From Zobellia amurskyensis (lineage in GTDB: Bacteria; Bacteroidota; Bacteroidia; Flavobacteriales; Flavobacteriaceae): a stretch of DNA of 55,323 bases. Made by a program: the position numbers and the translations under genes. The DNA lies in assembly GCF_009725985.1 (NCBI RefSeq), contig NZ_RCNR01000030.1:1-55323 (forward strand), read 5' to 3'. Of the stretch, positions 24,632 through 33,473 are shown piece after piece (the first letter of the stretch is position 1; every line of letters starts with the position of its first letter). The notes beneath the pieces were generated by a model, which had not been told where the DNA came from, did not search any database, and worked only from the letters and a program-made list of their open reading frames with translations.

Positions 24632-26023
24632 TTATAAGTGTATCACCTCGTCGTAAGCAGCTGCTACGGCTTCCATAACGGCTTCACTCATTGTTGGGTG
24701 AGGGTGAACCGCTTTTAAGATTTCGTGGCCCGTAGTCTCTAGTTTTCTAGCAACAACAGCTTCTGCAATCATATCAGTTACACCGGCACCGATCATATGA
24801 CAACCTAACCACTCACCATATTTGGCATCAAAAATAACCTTTACGAAACCATCTGGAGTACCGGCAGCTTTTGCTTTACCACTGGCAGAGAAAGGAAATT
24901 TGCCAACTTTAATGTCCAATCCTTTTTCCTTGGCTTGCTTTTCAGTAAGACCTACAGATGCAATCTCAGGAGTACAATACGTACATCCAGGAATGTTACC
25001 GTAATCTAACGGCTCAACATGCATGTCAGCTATTTTTTCAACACAAAGAATACCTTCGGCGGAAGCAACGTGTGCTAGCGCCTGACCTGGAGTTACATCA
25101 CCAATAGCGTAGTATCCGGGTATGTTGGTCTGGTAGTAATTGTTTACTAATATTTTATCCCTATCGGTAGAAATCCCCACGTTTTCAAGACCAATGTTCT
25201 CAATGTTGGTTTTGATACCAACAGCAGAAAGAACAATGTCCGCTTCTAGAATTTCTTCCCCTTTAGCAGTCTTTACAGTTGCTTTTATGCCTTCACCGGA
25301 AGTGTCAACAGAAGTAACCTCTGCAGAAGTCTTGATTTTTATACCGGCTTTCTTTAAGCTGCGCTCCAGTTGTTTTGAAATATCCTCATCTTCTACCGGT
25401 ACTATATTGGGTAGGTATTCCACTACGGTTACTTCAGTGCCCATAGCGTTATAGAAATAAGCAAATTCAATACCAATGGCACCACTACCAACAACAACCA
25501 TTTTCTTTGGTTGCTCTTTTAAGGTCATAGCCTCACGGTAGCCAATAATCTTTTTACCATCTTGTGGTAAGCTAGGCAATTCGCGGCTACGGGCTCCGGT
25601 AGCGATAATAATATGGTCTGCACCGTATTCTGTTTCTTTGCCTTCGTCATCCTTTACGGATACCTTTTTGCCTGCTTTTAAAGTTCCGTATCCTTTGATG
25701 ACCTCAATTTTATTTTTCTTCATCAAAAACTGGACACCTTTACTCATGCCATCGGCAACGCCACGGCTTCTTTTGACCACAGCATCAAAATCCTTATCCA
25801 CATTTTCTGCGGATAGACCATAGTCTTCGGCATGCTTTAGGTAATTAAAAACCTGAGCTGATTTCAAAAGTGCCTTGGTAGGGATACAACCCCAGTTTAA
25901 GCATACACCGCCTAGATTTTCTTTCTCGATAATGGCCGTTTTAAAGCCCAATTGAGAGGCTCTAATGGCGGTAACATATCCTCCGGGTCCGCTACCCAAA
26001 ACAATAACATCGAAATTGCTCAT
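24632..26023 (-). CDS. lpdA: Dihydrolipoyl dehydrogenase (E3)
   Basis: This 463-residue flavoprotein has the FAD fold VIVLGSGPGGYVTAIRA, the redox pair Cys41 and Cys46 in GGVCLNWGCIPTK, an NAD-binding VVGSGAIGIEFAYFYN and the catalytic His442 and Glu447 in HPHPTMSEAV near the C-terminus. It reoxidises dihydrolipoyl groups for the pyruvate and 2-oxoglutarate dehydrogenase complexes and the glycine cleavage system, passing electrons to NAD+. No E1 or E2 subunit is encoded nearby, so it is the shared stand-alone E3. A terminator follows it. Confidence 0.95.
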   Translation of the reverse strand: MSNFDVIVLGSGPGGYVTAIRASQLGFKTAIIEKENLGGVCLNWGCIPTKALLKSAQVFNYLKHAEDYGLSAENVDKDFDAVVKRSRGVADGMSKGVQFLMKKNKIEVIKGYGTLKAGKKVSVKDDEGKETEYGADHIIIATGARSRELPSLPQDGKKIIGYREAMTLKEQPKKMVVVGSGAIGIEFAYFYNAMGTEVTVVEYLPNIVPVEDEDISKQLERSLKKAGIKIKTSAEVTSVDTSGEGIKATVKTAKGEEILEADIVLSAVGIKTNIENIGLENVGISTDRDKILVNNYYQTNIPGYYAIGDVTPGQALAHVASAEGILCVEKIADMHVEPLDYGNIPGCTYCTPEIASVGLTEKQAKEKGLDIKVGKFPFSASGKAKAAGTPDGFVKVIFDAKYGEWLGCHMIGAGVTDMIAEAVVARKLETTGHEILKAVHPHPTMSEAVMEAVAAAYDEVIHL

Positions 26024-26079
26024 ATTTTTTATTTTTTTGCTGTTGTAAATTTAAGAAGCCAGCTATAGCTAAGCAGGTG

Positions 26080-26087
26080 CAAAAGTA
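26080..26087 (-). promoter_or_regulatory. Possible -7 element for lpdA
   Basis: On the minus strand this is TACTTTTG, 57 bases before the lpdA ATG. A minus-strand TTG at 26113-26115 is 25 bases away, slightly beyond the usual 17-23. Confidence 0.4.
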
Positions 26088-26188
26088 CAAAACCTAACGG
26101 AAAGATTAATACCAAAATTAAAGTCTAGTTCTAAAAAGAGGAAGTTTGGTACTGCTTTGAATCAAGATTTTGTGGCGTACATAACAAC

Positions 26189-26716
26189 TCACTTCTCAAA
26201 CATGTTCTTGTTATATTGGTCCGAGTGGCCTTTTGGAATGGAAAGTGATACCCATGCCGTACCCTTGATCATTTTACCCAAAAGAACAATTTGGCCCACA
26301 TGGCCACTGTAATGTGCAAGTTGTCTGTGTACGGCTTGGACTATGCTGTGGTTCTCGTTTCGTATCTTAATTACCGTATCAAAATTTTCTGTAGATACTG
26401 ATTTTAAAGCGTTGAAGAGACATTGCCAACCACTTTCCCAAGCGGCTAGCATTTCTGTTTTTGTTGTGGAGGGGTTCTCAAATTCGTCCTCGCGGTTGCG
26501 CCAAGGTTTTTCTCCATCCTCGGTCAGGAAGTTGGTCCAACGGCTTAACATATTGCCGGACATATGTTTAACTATCAGGGCAACAGAATTGTTATTTTCG
26601 TTCAACTTCCAGTGAATATCTTCTTCGCTGAGTTGTTCAAAAGTTCTGTCGCCCATCGTTTTGTATCTATTAAATTCAAAAAGGGCACTTTCAATAAATT
26701 TCTCAGGATAGTTCAT
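26189..26716 (-). CDS. DUF1572 (DinB-like) protein
   Basis: This 175-residue protein has no signal peptide. The DUF1572 features are KFIESALFEFNRYK at the start, a histidine in SVALIVKHMSGNMLSRW (about residues 44-60), and the C-terminal pair AHYSGHVGQIVLLGK, which together place three metal-binding histidines in a four-helix bundle. Family members are widespread in Bacteroidota without a known substrate; some relatives are bacillithiol or mycothiol transferases. It has a good promoter that begins inside msrB (26753-26783). Confidence 0.85.
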   Translation of the reverse strand: MNYPEKFIESALFEFNRYKTMGDRTFEQLSEEDIHWKLNENNNSVALIVKHMSGNMLSRWTNFLTEDGEKPWRNREDEFENPSTTKTEMLAAWESGWQCLFNALKSVSTENFDTVIKIRNENHSIVQAVHRQLAHYSGHVGQIVLLGKMIKGTAWVSLSIPKGHSDQYNKNMFEK

Positions 26717-26752
26717 ACATACTGTAATTAATACTATAAAATTATTGAATTA

Positions 26753-26783
26753 CAAAAGTAAGGGCACTATTCCGCAGGCACAA
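26753..26783 (-). promoter_or_regulatory. Promoter for the DUF1572 gene, inside the end of msrB
   Basis: On the minus strand TTG (26783-26781), 20 bases, TACTTTTG (26760-26753) matches the Bacteroidota promoter well. The TTG is in the last codons of msrB, so DUF1572 can be expressed independently, starting near 26749 with a leader of about 33 bases. Confidence 0.6.
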
Positions 26784-27264
26784 AATTTAGCGCAACTCCA
26801 TTTATACAGTGCCTTAAGCCAGTGGGCTTGGGGCCATCTTCAAAAACGTGCCCTAAATGACCACCGCAGGTAGCACAGTGTTCCTCGGTTCTTTTATAAC
26901 CAATTTTATAATCCACATCATAACCCACATTTCCTTTTATTTCTTCGTAGAAACTAGGCCATCCCGTACCGGAATCAAATTTGGTATTGCTTTTGAACAA
27001 CTCCGTACCGCAGGCCGCGCAGACATAGGTGCCTTCTTTTTTGTTTTTCAATAAATCCGATGAAAAAGGGTTTTCGGTAGCGGCCTTGCGGAGTACATAA
27101 TATTCCGCATCCGTAAGTTCTTTTTGCCACTCCGCATCTGTTTTTACTACGCTAAAGTTTGTTTCTTTTTTGTCTGTTGTTTTTTGAGCTGTTTCTTTTT
27201 TTTGAGAGTTACCTTGACACCCTACAAGGGCAAAACCAATGGCAATAAGTATATTTTTGTACAT
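26767..27264 (-). CDS. msrB: Peptide-methionine (R)-S-oxide reductase lipoprotein
   Basis: This 165-residue protein starts with a short lipoprotein signal (residues 1-15, then Cys16), so it should act outside the cytoplasm. Residues 41-165 are the MsrB domain: a zinc-binding pair (Cys82, Cys85; Cys130, Cys133), SGTGWPSF, the GHLGHVFEDGP loop and catalytic Cys153 in GLRHCING. It reduces methionine-R-sulfoxide in damaged exported proteins and needs an electron donor that is not encoded here. A charged linker (residues 20-40) separates the anchor from the domain. Confidence 0.92.
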   Translation of the reverse strand: MYKNILIAIGFALVGCQGNSQKKETAQKTTDKKETNFSVVKTDAEWQKELTDAEYYVLRKAATENPFSSDLLKNKKEGTYVCAACGTELFKSNTKFDSGTGWPSFYEEIKGNVGYDVDYKIGYKRTEEHCATCGGHLGHVFEDGPKPTGLRHCINGVALNFVPAE

Positions 27265-27319
27265 AGCGTTTTTAATTTTTTTAGGTTTTCAATTAGACGA
27301 AAGAGAAGCTTCTTCCTTT

Positions 27320-27327
27320 CAAATTTA
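27320..27327 (-). promoter_or_regulatory. Possible -7 element for msrB
   Basis: The minus strand reads TAAATTTG, 56 bases before the msrB ATG. No TTG lies at the standard distance, so the match is partial. Confidence 0.35.
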
Positions 27328-27370
27328 ACTGTATTTACGATATTTTTTAGAAATGGTTTTGGTTTCCCTT

Positions 27371-27414
27371 AAAAACGGAACACCCTGCTCCAATTAGGGC
27401 AGGGCGTTCGTTTT
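27371..27414 (-). terminator. Intrinsic terminator after the collagen-like lipoprotein gene
   Basis: CCCTGC and GCAGGG pair, extended outward by GAAC with GTTC across one mismatch and by AAAAC with GTTTT, giving a long stem with an 8-base loop. On the minus strand it ends in CGTTTTTAAG, and it lies about 20 bases after the gene. Confidence 0.65.
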
Positions 27415-27432
27415 ATGTTTACAATTTAAATA

Positions 27433-27987
27433 TTACTTGTGATATGTTTTTTTAACGTCTTTTTCGGTTAAGCCTAAACTACTCATAACATTAGTAATAT
27501 TACTGTTATCTATTTTTACTGATGCTCGGAAGTCTGTTGGAACGATAACTATTCTAAAAATTTGATTCTGTACAAAATCAGCTTGAACAAGCGATGCATC
27601 GAATTCAGGCTCTACGAAAATACTATAATCACCTTGAGTAAAATCGAAGTTGTAATAAAGCAAACCTTCATCACTGAAAAAAGGTTGAGGTAACTGGCGC
27701 CAGACATCTGTACCATTAACAACTTCTTCTAACCTGTATATTAATATAGCATCACCGGAACGAAGAGTGATGTCGGACGGATAAAGTTCAAATAAAAATT
27801 CATACCTGTTTAAATCGGAATTCAGAGATAGATCAATATCAATTTCGAAGGCGGCAGCTTCGAAAGCAGCTCCATCAATCCCATCACGCCCATCAAACCC
27901 TGGAGGGCCGGTTGGACCTTCACAGGCAGTAAAAAAAAGTGTAAAGAATGTGCCGAGCAAAAGAAGGGATTTTTTCATAGTATTCAT
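27433..27987 (-). CDS. Lipoprotein with a short collagen-like segment
   Basis: This 184-residue protein has a lipoprotein signal (residues 1-22, TAC, with Cys22) and immediately after it five Gly-X-Y triplets (GPT GPP GFD GRD GID, then G), a miniature collagen motif. The rest (about residues 40-184) is rich in beta structure with aromatic and Asp residues, and has no family I recognise. Collagen-like lipoproteins of this plan are often found in Flavobacteriia. Five triplets are too few for a stable triple helix by themselves, so the role of the stalk is uncertain. A second in-frame ATG lies three codons in. Confidence 0.75.
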   Translation of the reverse strand: MNTMKKSLLLLGTFFTLFFTACEGPTGPPGFDGRDGIDGAAFEAAAFEIDIDLSLNSDLNRYEFLFELYPSDITLRSGDAILIYRLEEVVNGTDVWRQLPQPFFSDEGLLYYNFDFTQGDYSIFVEPEFDASLVQADFVQNQIFRIVIVPTDFRASVKIDNSNITNVMSSLGLTEKDVKKTYHK

Positions 27988-28079
27988 TTTATAGTTGAAA
28001 ATTTTAAAGATATTTAAGAATCTTTTTTCAAAAAGCGTTCCATTTTTGAATTATTCGTATCTTTTATTTGTAACATTGA

Positions 28080-28148
28080 AATGCTGACATAAAGTTAATT
28101 AACAAATATGTAACCTTTTTTGTAAAGTTGCTTAGATTTGTCAGCATT
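28080..28148. promoter_or_regulatory. Perfect 10-bp dyad around the glgB promoter
   Basis: AATGCTGACA (28080-28089) is inverted as TGTCAGCATT (28139-28148), with a 49-base centre. The centre includes GTTAATTAAC (28094-28103), itself a palindrome, and the TAGATTTG promoter element (28133-28140) overlaps the right arm. Two sites facing each other around a promoter suggest a looped or cooperatively bound repressor or activator. Confidence 0.45.
28133..28140 (+). promoter_or_regulatory. Possible -7 element for glgB
   Basis: TAGATTTG matches TAnnTTTG, 27 bases before the glgB ATG. No TTG lies 17-23 bases upstream; a TTT at 28115-28117 is 15 bases away. The partial match may mean that an activator is needed. 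Confidence 0.4.
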
Positions 28149-28167
28149 ACCTAACTAATCGAACACT

Positions 28168-30066
28168 ATGCCACAAGTAACTGTTTTTAGTCTTTTCTCC
28201 GAATTTGATATTGACCTTTTTAAATCAGGTAAACATTTTAGATTATATGAGAAATTAGGTTCCCATCCAATGGAATTGAATGGTGTTAAAGGCACTTACT
28301 TTGCTGTCTGGGCACCGTCTGCCCGTGCGGTATCCGTAATTGGAAATTTTAATGATTGGAATGACAGCGAGCATATGCTTAATGTTAGATGGGATGGGAG
28401 TGGTATATGGGAAGGCTTTATCCCAGAAGTTGGTGTGGGTGAGATTTATAAGTATAAAATTTATTCTAATAATCACGGAGCCGTAACGGAAAAGGCAGAT
28501 CCGTTTGCGAGATATTGTGAGCATCCTCCAAAAACGGCTTCCATTGTTTGGAAGGCAGATTACAAATGGGAAGACAAAAAGTGGATGGATACTCGAAAAG
28601 CGAAAAATGCATTGGATGCACCTTTTTCTGTATACGAAGTTCATTTGGGGTCTTGGAAACGAGATAAGGACGGAAACTTCCTTACTTATGAGCAATTGGC
28701 CATAGACCTAGTTGCTTATGTAAAAGATATGGGTTTTACGCATATTGAGTTTATGCCTATAATGGAGTTTCCTTATGATCCTTCATGGGGTTATCAACTT
28801 ACAGGGTATTTTGCGCCCACATCAAGATTTGGTGATCCAGAAGGCTTTAAGCTGTTGGTAGATGCATTGCACCAAGCGGAAATAGGTGTTATCTTGGATT
28901 GGGTTCCTTCTCATTTTCCAGAAGATGCGCATGGTCTTGGCTTTTTTGATGGATCACACCTTTATGAACACCCGGATAGAAGAAGAGGATATCATCCGGA
29001 TTGGAAGAGTTTGATTTTTAACTACGGAAGAAATGAAGTTCGAGCCTTTTTAATTAGTAATGCCATTTTCTGGTTGGATCAATTCCATGCAGATGCCTTA
29101 CGTGTAGATGCGGTAGCTTCTATGCTTTACTTGGATTACTCTAGGGAAGAAGGGGAGTGGGAACCTAATATGTACGGTAATAACGAAAACCTTGAAGCCT
29201 TGTCTTTCATTCGTGAGTTCAATGAGGCGGTTTACGGTAGTTTTCCAGATGTGCAGACTATTGCAGAAGAGTCTACAGCATTTTCTGGGGTTTCAAAACC
29301 CGTTATGTACGGAGGTTTAGGTTTTGGAATGAAGTGGATGATGGGTTGGATGCACGATACGTTAGAGTACTTCAAAAAAGAGTCGATTTATAGAAAGCAT
29401 CACCAGAACGATCTTACATTTAGTGCTACCTATGCCTTTACCGAAAACTTTATGTTGCCATTTTCACATGATGAGGTGGTATATGGTAAACAATCGTTGG
29501 TGTACAGAATGCCGGGTGATGAGTGGCAGCGTTTTGCCAATCTTCGTTTGATGTTTGGTTATATGTTTACCCATCCTGGTACAAACCTTATTTTTATGGG
29601 GGGTGAATTTGGGCAAACATCAGAATGGAATTTCCAAAAAAGTTTGGATTGGCATCTTACGCAGTATGACGTTCACAGCGGAGTACAAGAGCTTATAAAA
29701 GACTTGAATGCTATCTATAAAAACTTTCCTGCCTTACATCAAAAGCAATTTAGTCCGGATGGTTTTCAGTGGATAGATTATGGAGATCATGAAAATTCTG
29801 TATTGACTTATATTAGAAGAGGTAATAATACTAAAGACGATGTTTTTGTAGCATGTAACTTTACTCCGGTTCCTAGAGAAAAGTATAGAGTAGGTGTACC
29901 TAAAGCATCCGGTAAATTAAAGATTATCTTAAACAGTGATGACAAAAAGTACGGTGGAGCTGGGACAGATCCTAAAATTTCAGGTATAAAAGAAAAAGCA
30001 TGGCACGGTCGCGAACAATCGGTAGAAATGACGATTCCGCCTTTGAGTATTGTTATTTTTCAATAG
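28168..30066 (+). CDS. glgB: 1,4-alpha-glucan branching enzyme
   Basis: This 632-residue protein has a CBM48 module (FAVWAPSARAVSVIGNFNDW, about residues 40-65) followed by the GH13 barrel: GYQLTGYFAPTSRFG, ALRVDAVASMLY with nucleophile Asp314, IAEEST with acid/base Glu367, and SHDEVVYGKQ with Asp435. It transfers alpha-1,4-glucan segments to alpha-1,6 branch points, building glycogen in the cytoplasm. The first 40 residues (MPQVTVFSLFSEFDIDLF) are longer than a minimal CBM48 lead. It is probably co-transcribed with the GH31 gene 98 bases downstream; no terminator is seen between them. Confidence 0.94.
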   Translation: MPQVTVFSLFSEFDIDLFKSGKHFRLYEKLGSHPMELNGVKGTYFAVWAPSARAVSVIGNFNDWNDSEHMLNVRWDGSGIWEGFIPEVGVGEIYKYKIYSNNHGAVTEKADPFARYCEHPPKTASIVWKADYKWEDKKWMDTRKAKNALDAPFSVYEVHLGSWKRDKDGNFLTYEQLAIDLVAYVKDMGFTHIEFMPIMEFPYDPSWGYQLTGYFAPTSRFGDPEGFKLLVDALHQAEIGVILDWVPSHFPEDAHGLGFFDGSHLYEHPDRRRGYHPDWKSLIFNYGRNEVRAFLISNAIFWLDQFHADALRVDAVASMLYLDYSREEGEWEPNMYGNNENLEALSFIREFNEAVYGSFPDVQTIAEESTAFSGVSKPVMYGGLGFGMKWMMGWMHDTLEYFKKESIYRKHHQNDLTFSATYAFTENFMLPFSHDEVVYGKQSLVYRMPGDEWQRFANLRLMFGYMFTHPGTNLIFMGGEFGQTSEWNFQKSLDWHLTQYDVHSGVQELIKDLNAIYKNFPALHQKQFSPDGFQWIDYGDHENSVLTYIRRGNNTKDDVFVACNFTPVPREKYRVGVPKASGKLKIILNSDDKKYGGAGTDPKISGIKEKAWHGREQSVEMTIPPLSIVIFQ

Positions 30067-30164
30067 TTTAGTCTGGTATAATCACAATAGTTGGTAAATG
30101 TTGTGAAATCATTTCTTTTTTAAGGTTTAAAGTCTTTTTTTGTTAGTCTTTAAATATCAAACTA

Positions 30165-32564
30165 ATGATAACCAATACAGAACTAGAATATAAAGGAAAC
30201 CTTTACCCTAATCATATTGTAGATTATGTAAGGGATAAGGATAAATTCTATTTTACTACAGAGAACGGGGTAATTTTAGAAATAACGGTCATACAGGATA
30301 GGACCATACGTTTCAGGTATGGAACTGATCATGCGTTTCAGCCAGATTTTTCGTATGCTATTGACCCTAATGCGAGTAGAGGTTATAGTCACTTAGACTG
30401 CTTAGAAACAAAAACGGAATATATAATAGAGACCTCAAAACTTCAGGTCCTTGTAGATAAAAAAACATTACGTACTCAAATATCCGATTTAAACGGTAAT
30501 ATCATCAGTGAAGATGAGTTGGGTTTTCATTGGGAAGAAAACTATGAACACGGTGGCAATACCGTGAAAATGAGTAAAATCACCCAAAATACCGAGAGTT
30601 TCTATGGTATGGGAGATAAAGCTACACATAGTAACCTTAAAGGAAAAAGGGTAAACAACTGGGTAACCGATCAATATGCATACGGTAAAGATCAGGACCC
30701 GCTTTATAAGGCAATACCTTTTTATATAGGCTTGCACAGCGGACAAGCTTACGGAGTTTTCTTTGATAATAGTTTTAGAACTCATTTTGATTTTGCACAC
30801 GAACGCCGCTCTACCACAAGTTTTTGGGGAGATGGTGGTGAAATGAACTACTACTTTTTCTACGGACCGGAAATGCACAAAGTAGTTAGGGCGTATACGA
30901 ATTTAACAGGTGCTCCTGAATTACCACCTTTGTGGGCTTTAGGGTATCACCAATCAAAATGGAGCTATTTTCCAGAGAGTAACGTAAAAGAAATAACCAA
31001 AAAATTTAGAGACCTTAAGATTCCATGTGATGCCATTTATTTGGATATTGATTATATGGATGGTTTTAGATGTTTTACTTGGGATAAAAAGAGATTCCCG
31101 GAACCTAAACGGATGATCGATGAGCTTTATGAAGACGGCTTTAAGACCGTGGTTATGATCGATCCGGGTATTAAAGTAGATAAAGATTATTGGATATATC
31201 AAGAAGCTTTAGAAAACGATTATTTCTGTAAGCGGGCAGATGGTCCAAGAATGAAAGGTAAAGTATGGCCGGGGGAATGTAATTTCCCTGATTTCACCAA
31301 TCCAGAAGTACGTGAATGGTGGGCGGAACTTTACAAAGAATTCATGGCCGAGATAGGAGTGCATGCCGTTTGGAACGATATGAACGAACCGGCGGTAATG
31401 GAAGTTCCTTCTAAAACGGCTCCATTAGATACACGCCATGACTATGACGGACACCCTAGTAGTCACAGAAAAGCGCATAACATTTATGGTATGCAAATGG
31501 TACGGGCAACTTATGAAGGTGTTAAAAGGTATGTGTACCCTAAGAGACCTTTGGTTATAACAAGGGCGGCTTATGCAGGTACACAACGTTTTGCTTCAAC
31601 ATGGACAGGAGATAATGTTGCTACTTGGGAGCATTTATGGATAGCCAATGTGCAAATGCAGCGTATGTGTATGAGCGGCTACTCTTTTGTGGGTTCTGAT
31701 ATTGGAGGCTTTGCCGAGCAACCTAACGGTGAGCTTTTTGCTAGATGGATTCAGTTGGGTATTTTTCACCCATTTTGTAGAGTGCATTCCAGTGGGGACC
31801 ACGGGGATCAAGAGCCTTGGTCTTTTGGAACAGAGATTACGGACATTGTTAGAAAATTTATAGAATTACGCTATGAATTGTTGCCATACCTGTACACTAT
31901 GTTCTGGAGGTATTCAAAAGAAGGTACACCAATGTTACTGCCCATTGTTTGTTATGATCAAGAAGATACGCAAACACATTTTAGAACGGATGAGTTCATT
32001 TTTGGAGAACAGATTTTAGTATGTCCTATCCAGGAACCGAATGCTAAAGGACGTAGAATGTACATTCCTAAAGGCGATTGGTACAATTATTGGAACGACG
32101 AAGTTGTAGAAGGAGGAAAAGAGAAGTGGGTAGTTGCTGATATTGATAAGATTCCTTTGTTTATTAAGGCGGGTGCCATTATTCCAAAATATCCTGTACA
32201 ACAGTATGTAGGTGAATTGGAAATCAAAGAATTAGTATTGGATGTTTACTTTACCGAAGGAGCAGAAAATTCTACTGTTTACGAAGATGCAGAAGATGGG
32301 TATGCTTATGAAAACGGAAAATATAGTTTAAGGAATTTTAAACTTTTGGGTAAAGAAGGTGAGTTAAAAATAGAACAGTTTAAAGACGGTGCATTTATCA
32401 CCACCTATGAAACGTTCAAGATTAAATTACATGGTCTTCCGTTCAAAATAGGAAAAGTGCAAATAGATAATGAAAAAGTGGCCTTAAAGGAGATTATGCC
32501 AAACGGAAATAATATTGTTCATGTGAACAAAGATTTTACTCAATTGCGCATAACTGCTGAATAA
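30165..32564 (+). CDS. GH31 alpha-glucosidase
   Basis: This 799-residue protein has no signal peptide, so it is cytoplasmic. The GH31 catalytic region is clear: nucleophile Asp405 in VWNDMNEPAV and acid/base Asp483 in TGDNVATWEHL, with GSDIGGFAEQPNGELFARW following. An N-terminal galactose-mutarotase-like beta domain (to about residue 230) and C-terminal beta domains (from about residue 640) complete the family plan. It should hydrolyse terminal alpha-linked glucose, such as maltooligosaccharides. Its neighbourhood with glgB suggests glycogen or storage-glucan turnover. Confidence 0.92.
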   Translation: MITNTELEYKGNLYPNHIVDYVRDKDKFYFTTENGVILEITVIQDRTIRFRYGTDHAFQPDFSYAIDPNASRGYSHLDCLETKTEYIIETSKLQVLVDKKTLRTQISDLNGNIISEDELGFHWEENYEHGGNTVKMSKITQNTESFYGMGDKATHSNLKGKRVNNWVTDQYAYGKDQDPLYKAIPFYIGLHSGQAYGVFFDNSFRTHFDFAHERRSTTSFWGDGGEMNYYFFYGPEMHKVVRAYTNLTGAPELPPLWALGYHQSKWSYFPESNVKEITKKFRDLKIPCDAIYLDIDYMDGFRCFTWDKKRFPEPKRMIDELYEDGFKTVVMIDPGIKVDKDYWIYQEALENDYFCKRADGPRMKGKVWPGECNFPDFTNPEVREWWAELYKEFMAEIGVHAVWNDMNEPAVMEVPSKTAPLDTRHDYDGHPSSHRKAHNIYGMQMVRATYEGVKRYVYPKRPLVITRAAYAGTQRFASTWTGDNVATWEHLWIANVQMQRMCMSGYSFVGSDIGGFAEQPNGELFARWIQLGIFHPFCRVHSSGDHGDQEPWSFGTEITDIVRKFIELRYELLPYLYTMFWRYSKEGTPMLLPIVCYDQEDTQTHFRTDEFIFGEQILVCPIQEPNAKGRRMYIPKGDWYNYWNDEVVEGGKEKWVVADIDKIPLFIKAGAIIPKYPVQQYVGELEIKELVLDVYFTEGAENSTVYEDAEDGYAYENGKYSLRNFKLLGKEGELKIEQFKDGAFITTYETFKIKLHGLPFKIGKVQIDNEKVALKEIMPNGNNIVHVNKDFTQLRITAE

Positions 32565-32602
32565 GTTTTTTCGTATTTTACAGGTCTAAACACAAAACCG
32601 TA

Positions 32603-33412
32603 ATGAAGAAGATAATTTTAGTTTTAGCCCTCTTCTTGGGGGTAGCCTCGTGTAAAACGAATCCGTTTACAGGCAAAAAAGTATTGAACTTTTATCCGAA
32701 CAGTCAGCTTTTCCCAACTGCATTTGCTCAGTACGATCAATTCTTGACAGAGAATAAAGTAGTAGAGAGTTCGGCAGACGCAAAAATGATTACCAAAGTA
32801 GGACAGCGGATATCCTCTGCGGCAGAAAAATGGTTGACGGCAAATGGTTATGCCGGATATCTTAAAGATTATAAATGGGAATATAACCTAGTAGATGATA
32901 AAACAGTTAACGCATGGTGTATGCCAGGCGGGAAAATTGTTTTCTATACAGGTATTTTACCTATTTGTGCTGGCGAGAGAGGTGTTGCTGTAGTTATGGG
33001 TCATGAGGTGGCACATGCTTTGGCGGATCACGGTGCGCAACGTATGAGTGCAGGTACTTTACAACAATTAGGTGCAGTGGCCGGTAATGTAGCTATTCAA
33101 GATCCACAGAAAAGAGAGATTTTTAATCAAGCTTATGGTGTTGGGTCTCAAGTAGGCGTAATGTTGCCTTTTAGTAGAAGCCATGAAACCGAAGCGGATC
33201 GCATAGGTCTTCAGATTATGGCTATTGCAGGTTATGACCCTACGGAAGCAGCGGAATTATGGAAACGAATGAAAGCGAATAGTGGGGGAGAAGCACCACC
33301 GGAATTTATGAGCACTCACCCTTCTAATGATACTAGAATCAACAACCTTACGGAATGGGCTCCAGCAGCCAAAGCCGAGGCTAGAAAGTTTGGTGTAACT
33401 ACCTTTCAGTAA
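32603..33412 (+). CDS. M48-family metalloprotease lipoprotein
   Basis: This 269-residue protein has a lipoprotein signal (VASC, Cys17), an HEVAH zinc site (His134, Glu135, His138) preceded by GVAVVMG, and a third ligand in HETEADRIGLQ near residue 195. This fits M48 periplasmic proteases of the LoiP/BepA type, which clean up misassembled outer-membrane proteins. It follows GH31 by 38 bases, so it may share its mRNA, but it has no metabolic link to it. A terminator follows (33436-33465). Confidence 0.9.
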   Translation: MKKIILVLALFLGVASCKTNPFTGKKVLNFYPNSQLFPTAFAQYDQFLTENKVVESSADAKMITKVGQRISSAAEKWLTANGYAGYLKDYKWEYNLVDDKTVNAWCMPGGKIVFYTGILPICAGERGVAVVMGHEVAHALADHGAQRMSAGTLQQLGAVAGNVAIQDPQKREIFNQAYGVGSQVGVMLPFSRSHETEADRIGLQIMAIAGYDPTEAAELWKRMKANSGGEAPPEFMSTHPSNDTRINNLTEWAPAAKAEARKFGVTTFQ

Positions 33413-33435
33413 ATATTAACAATTATTGTATATTT

Positions 33436-33465
33436 AAAACCGTTCTCAAAAAGAACGGTTTTTTT
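33436..33465 (+). terminator. Intrinsic terminator after the M48 protease gene
   Basis: AAAACCGTTC (33436-33445) and GAACGGTTTT (33453-33462) form a perfect 10-bp stem with a 7-base loop and a T-tract to 33465. It ends only 8 bases before the next ATG, so it also insulates the MFS gene. Confidence 0.82.
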
Positions 33466-33473
33466 ATACCATT

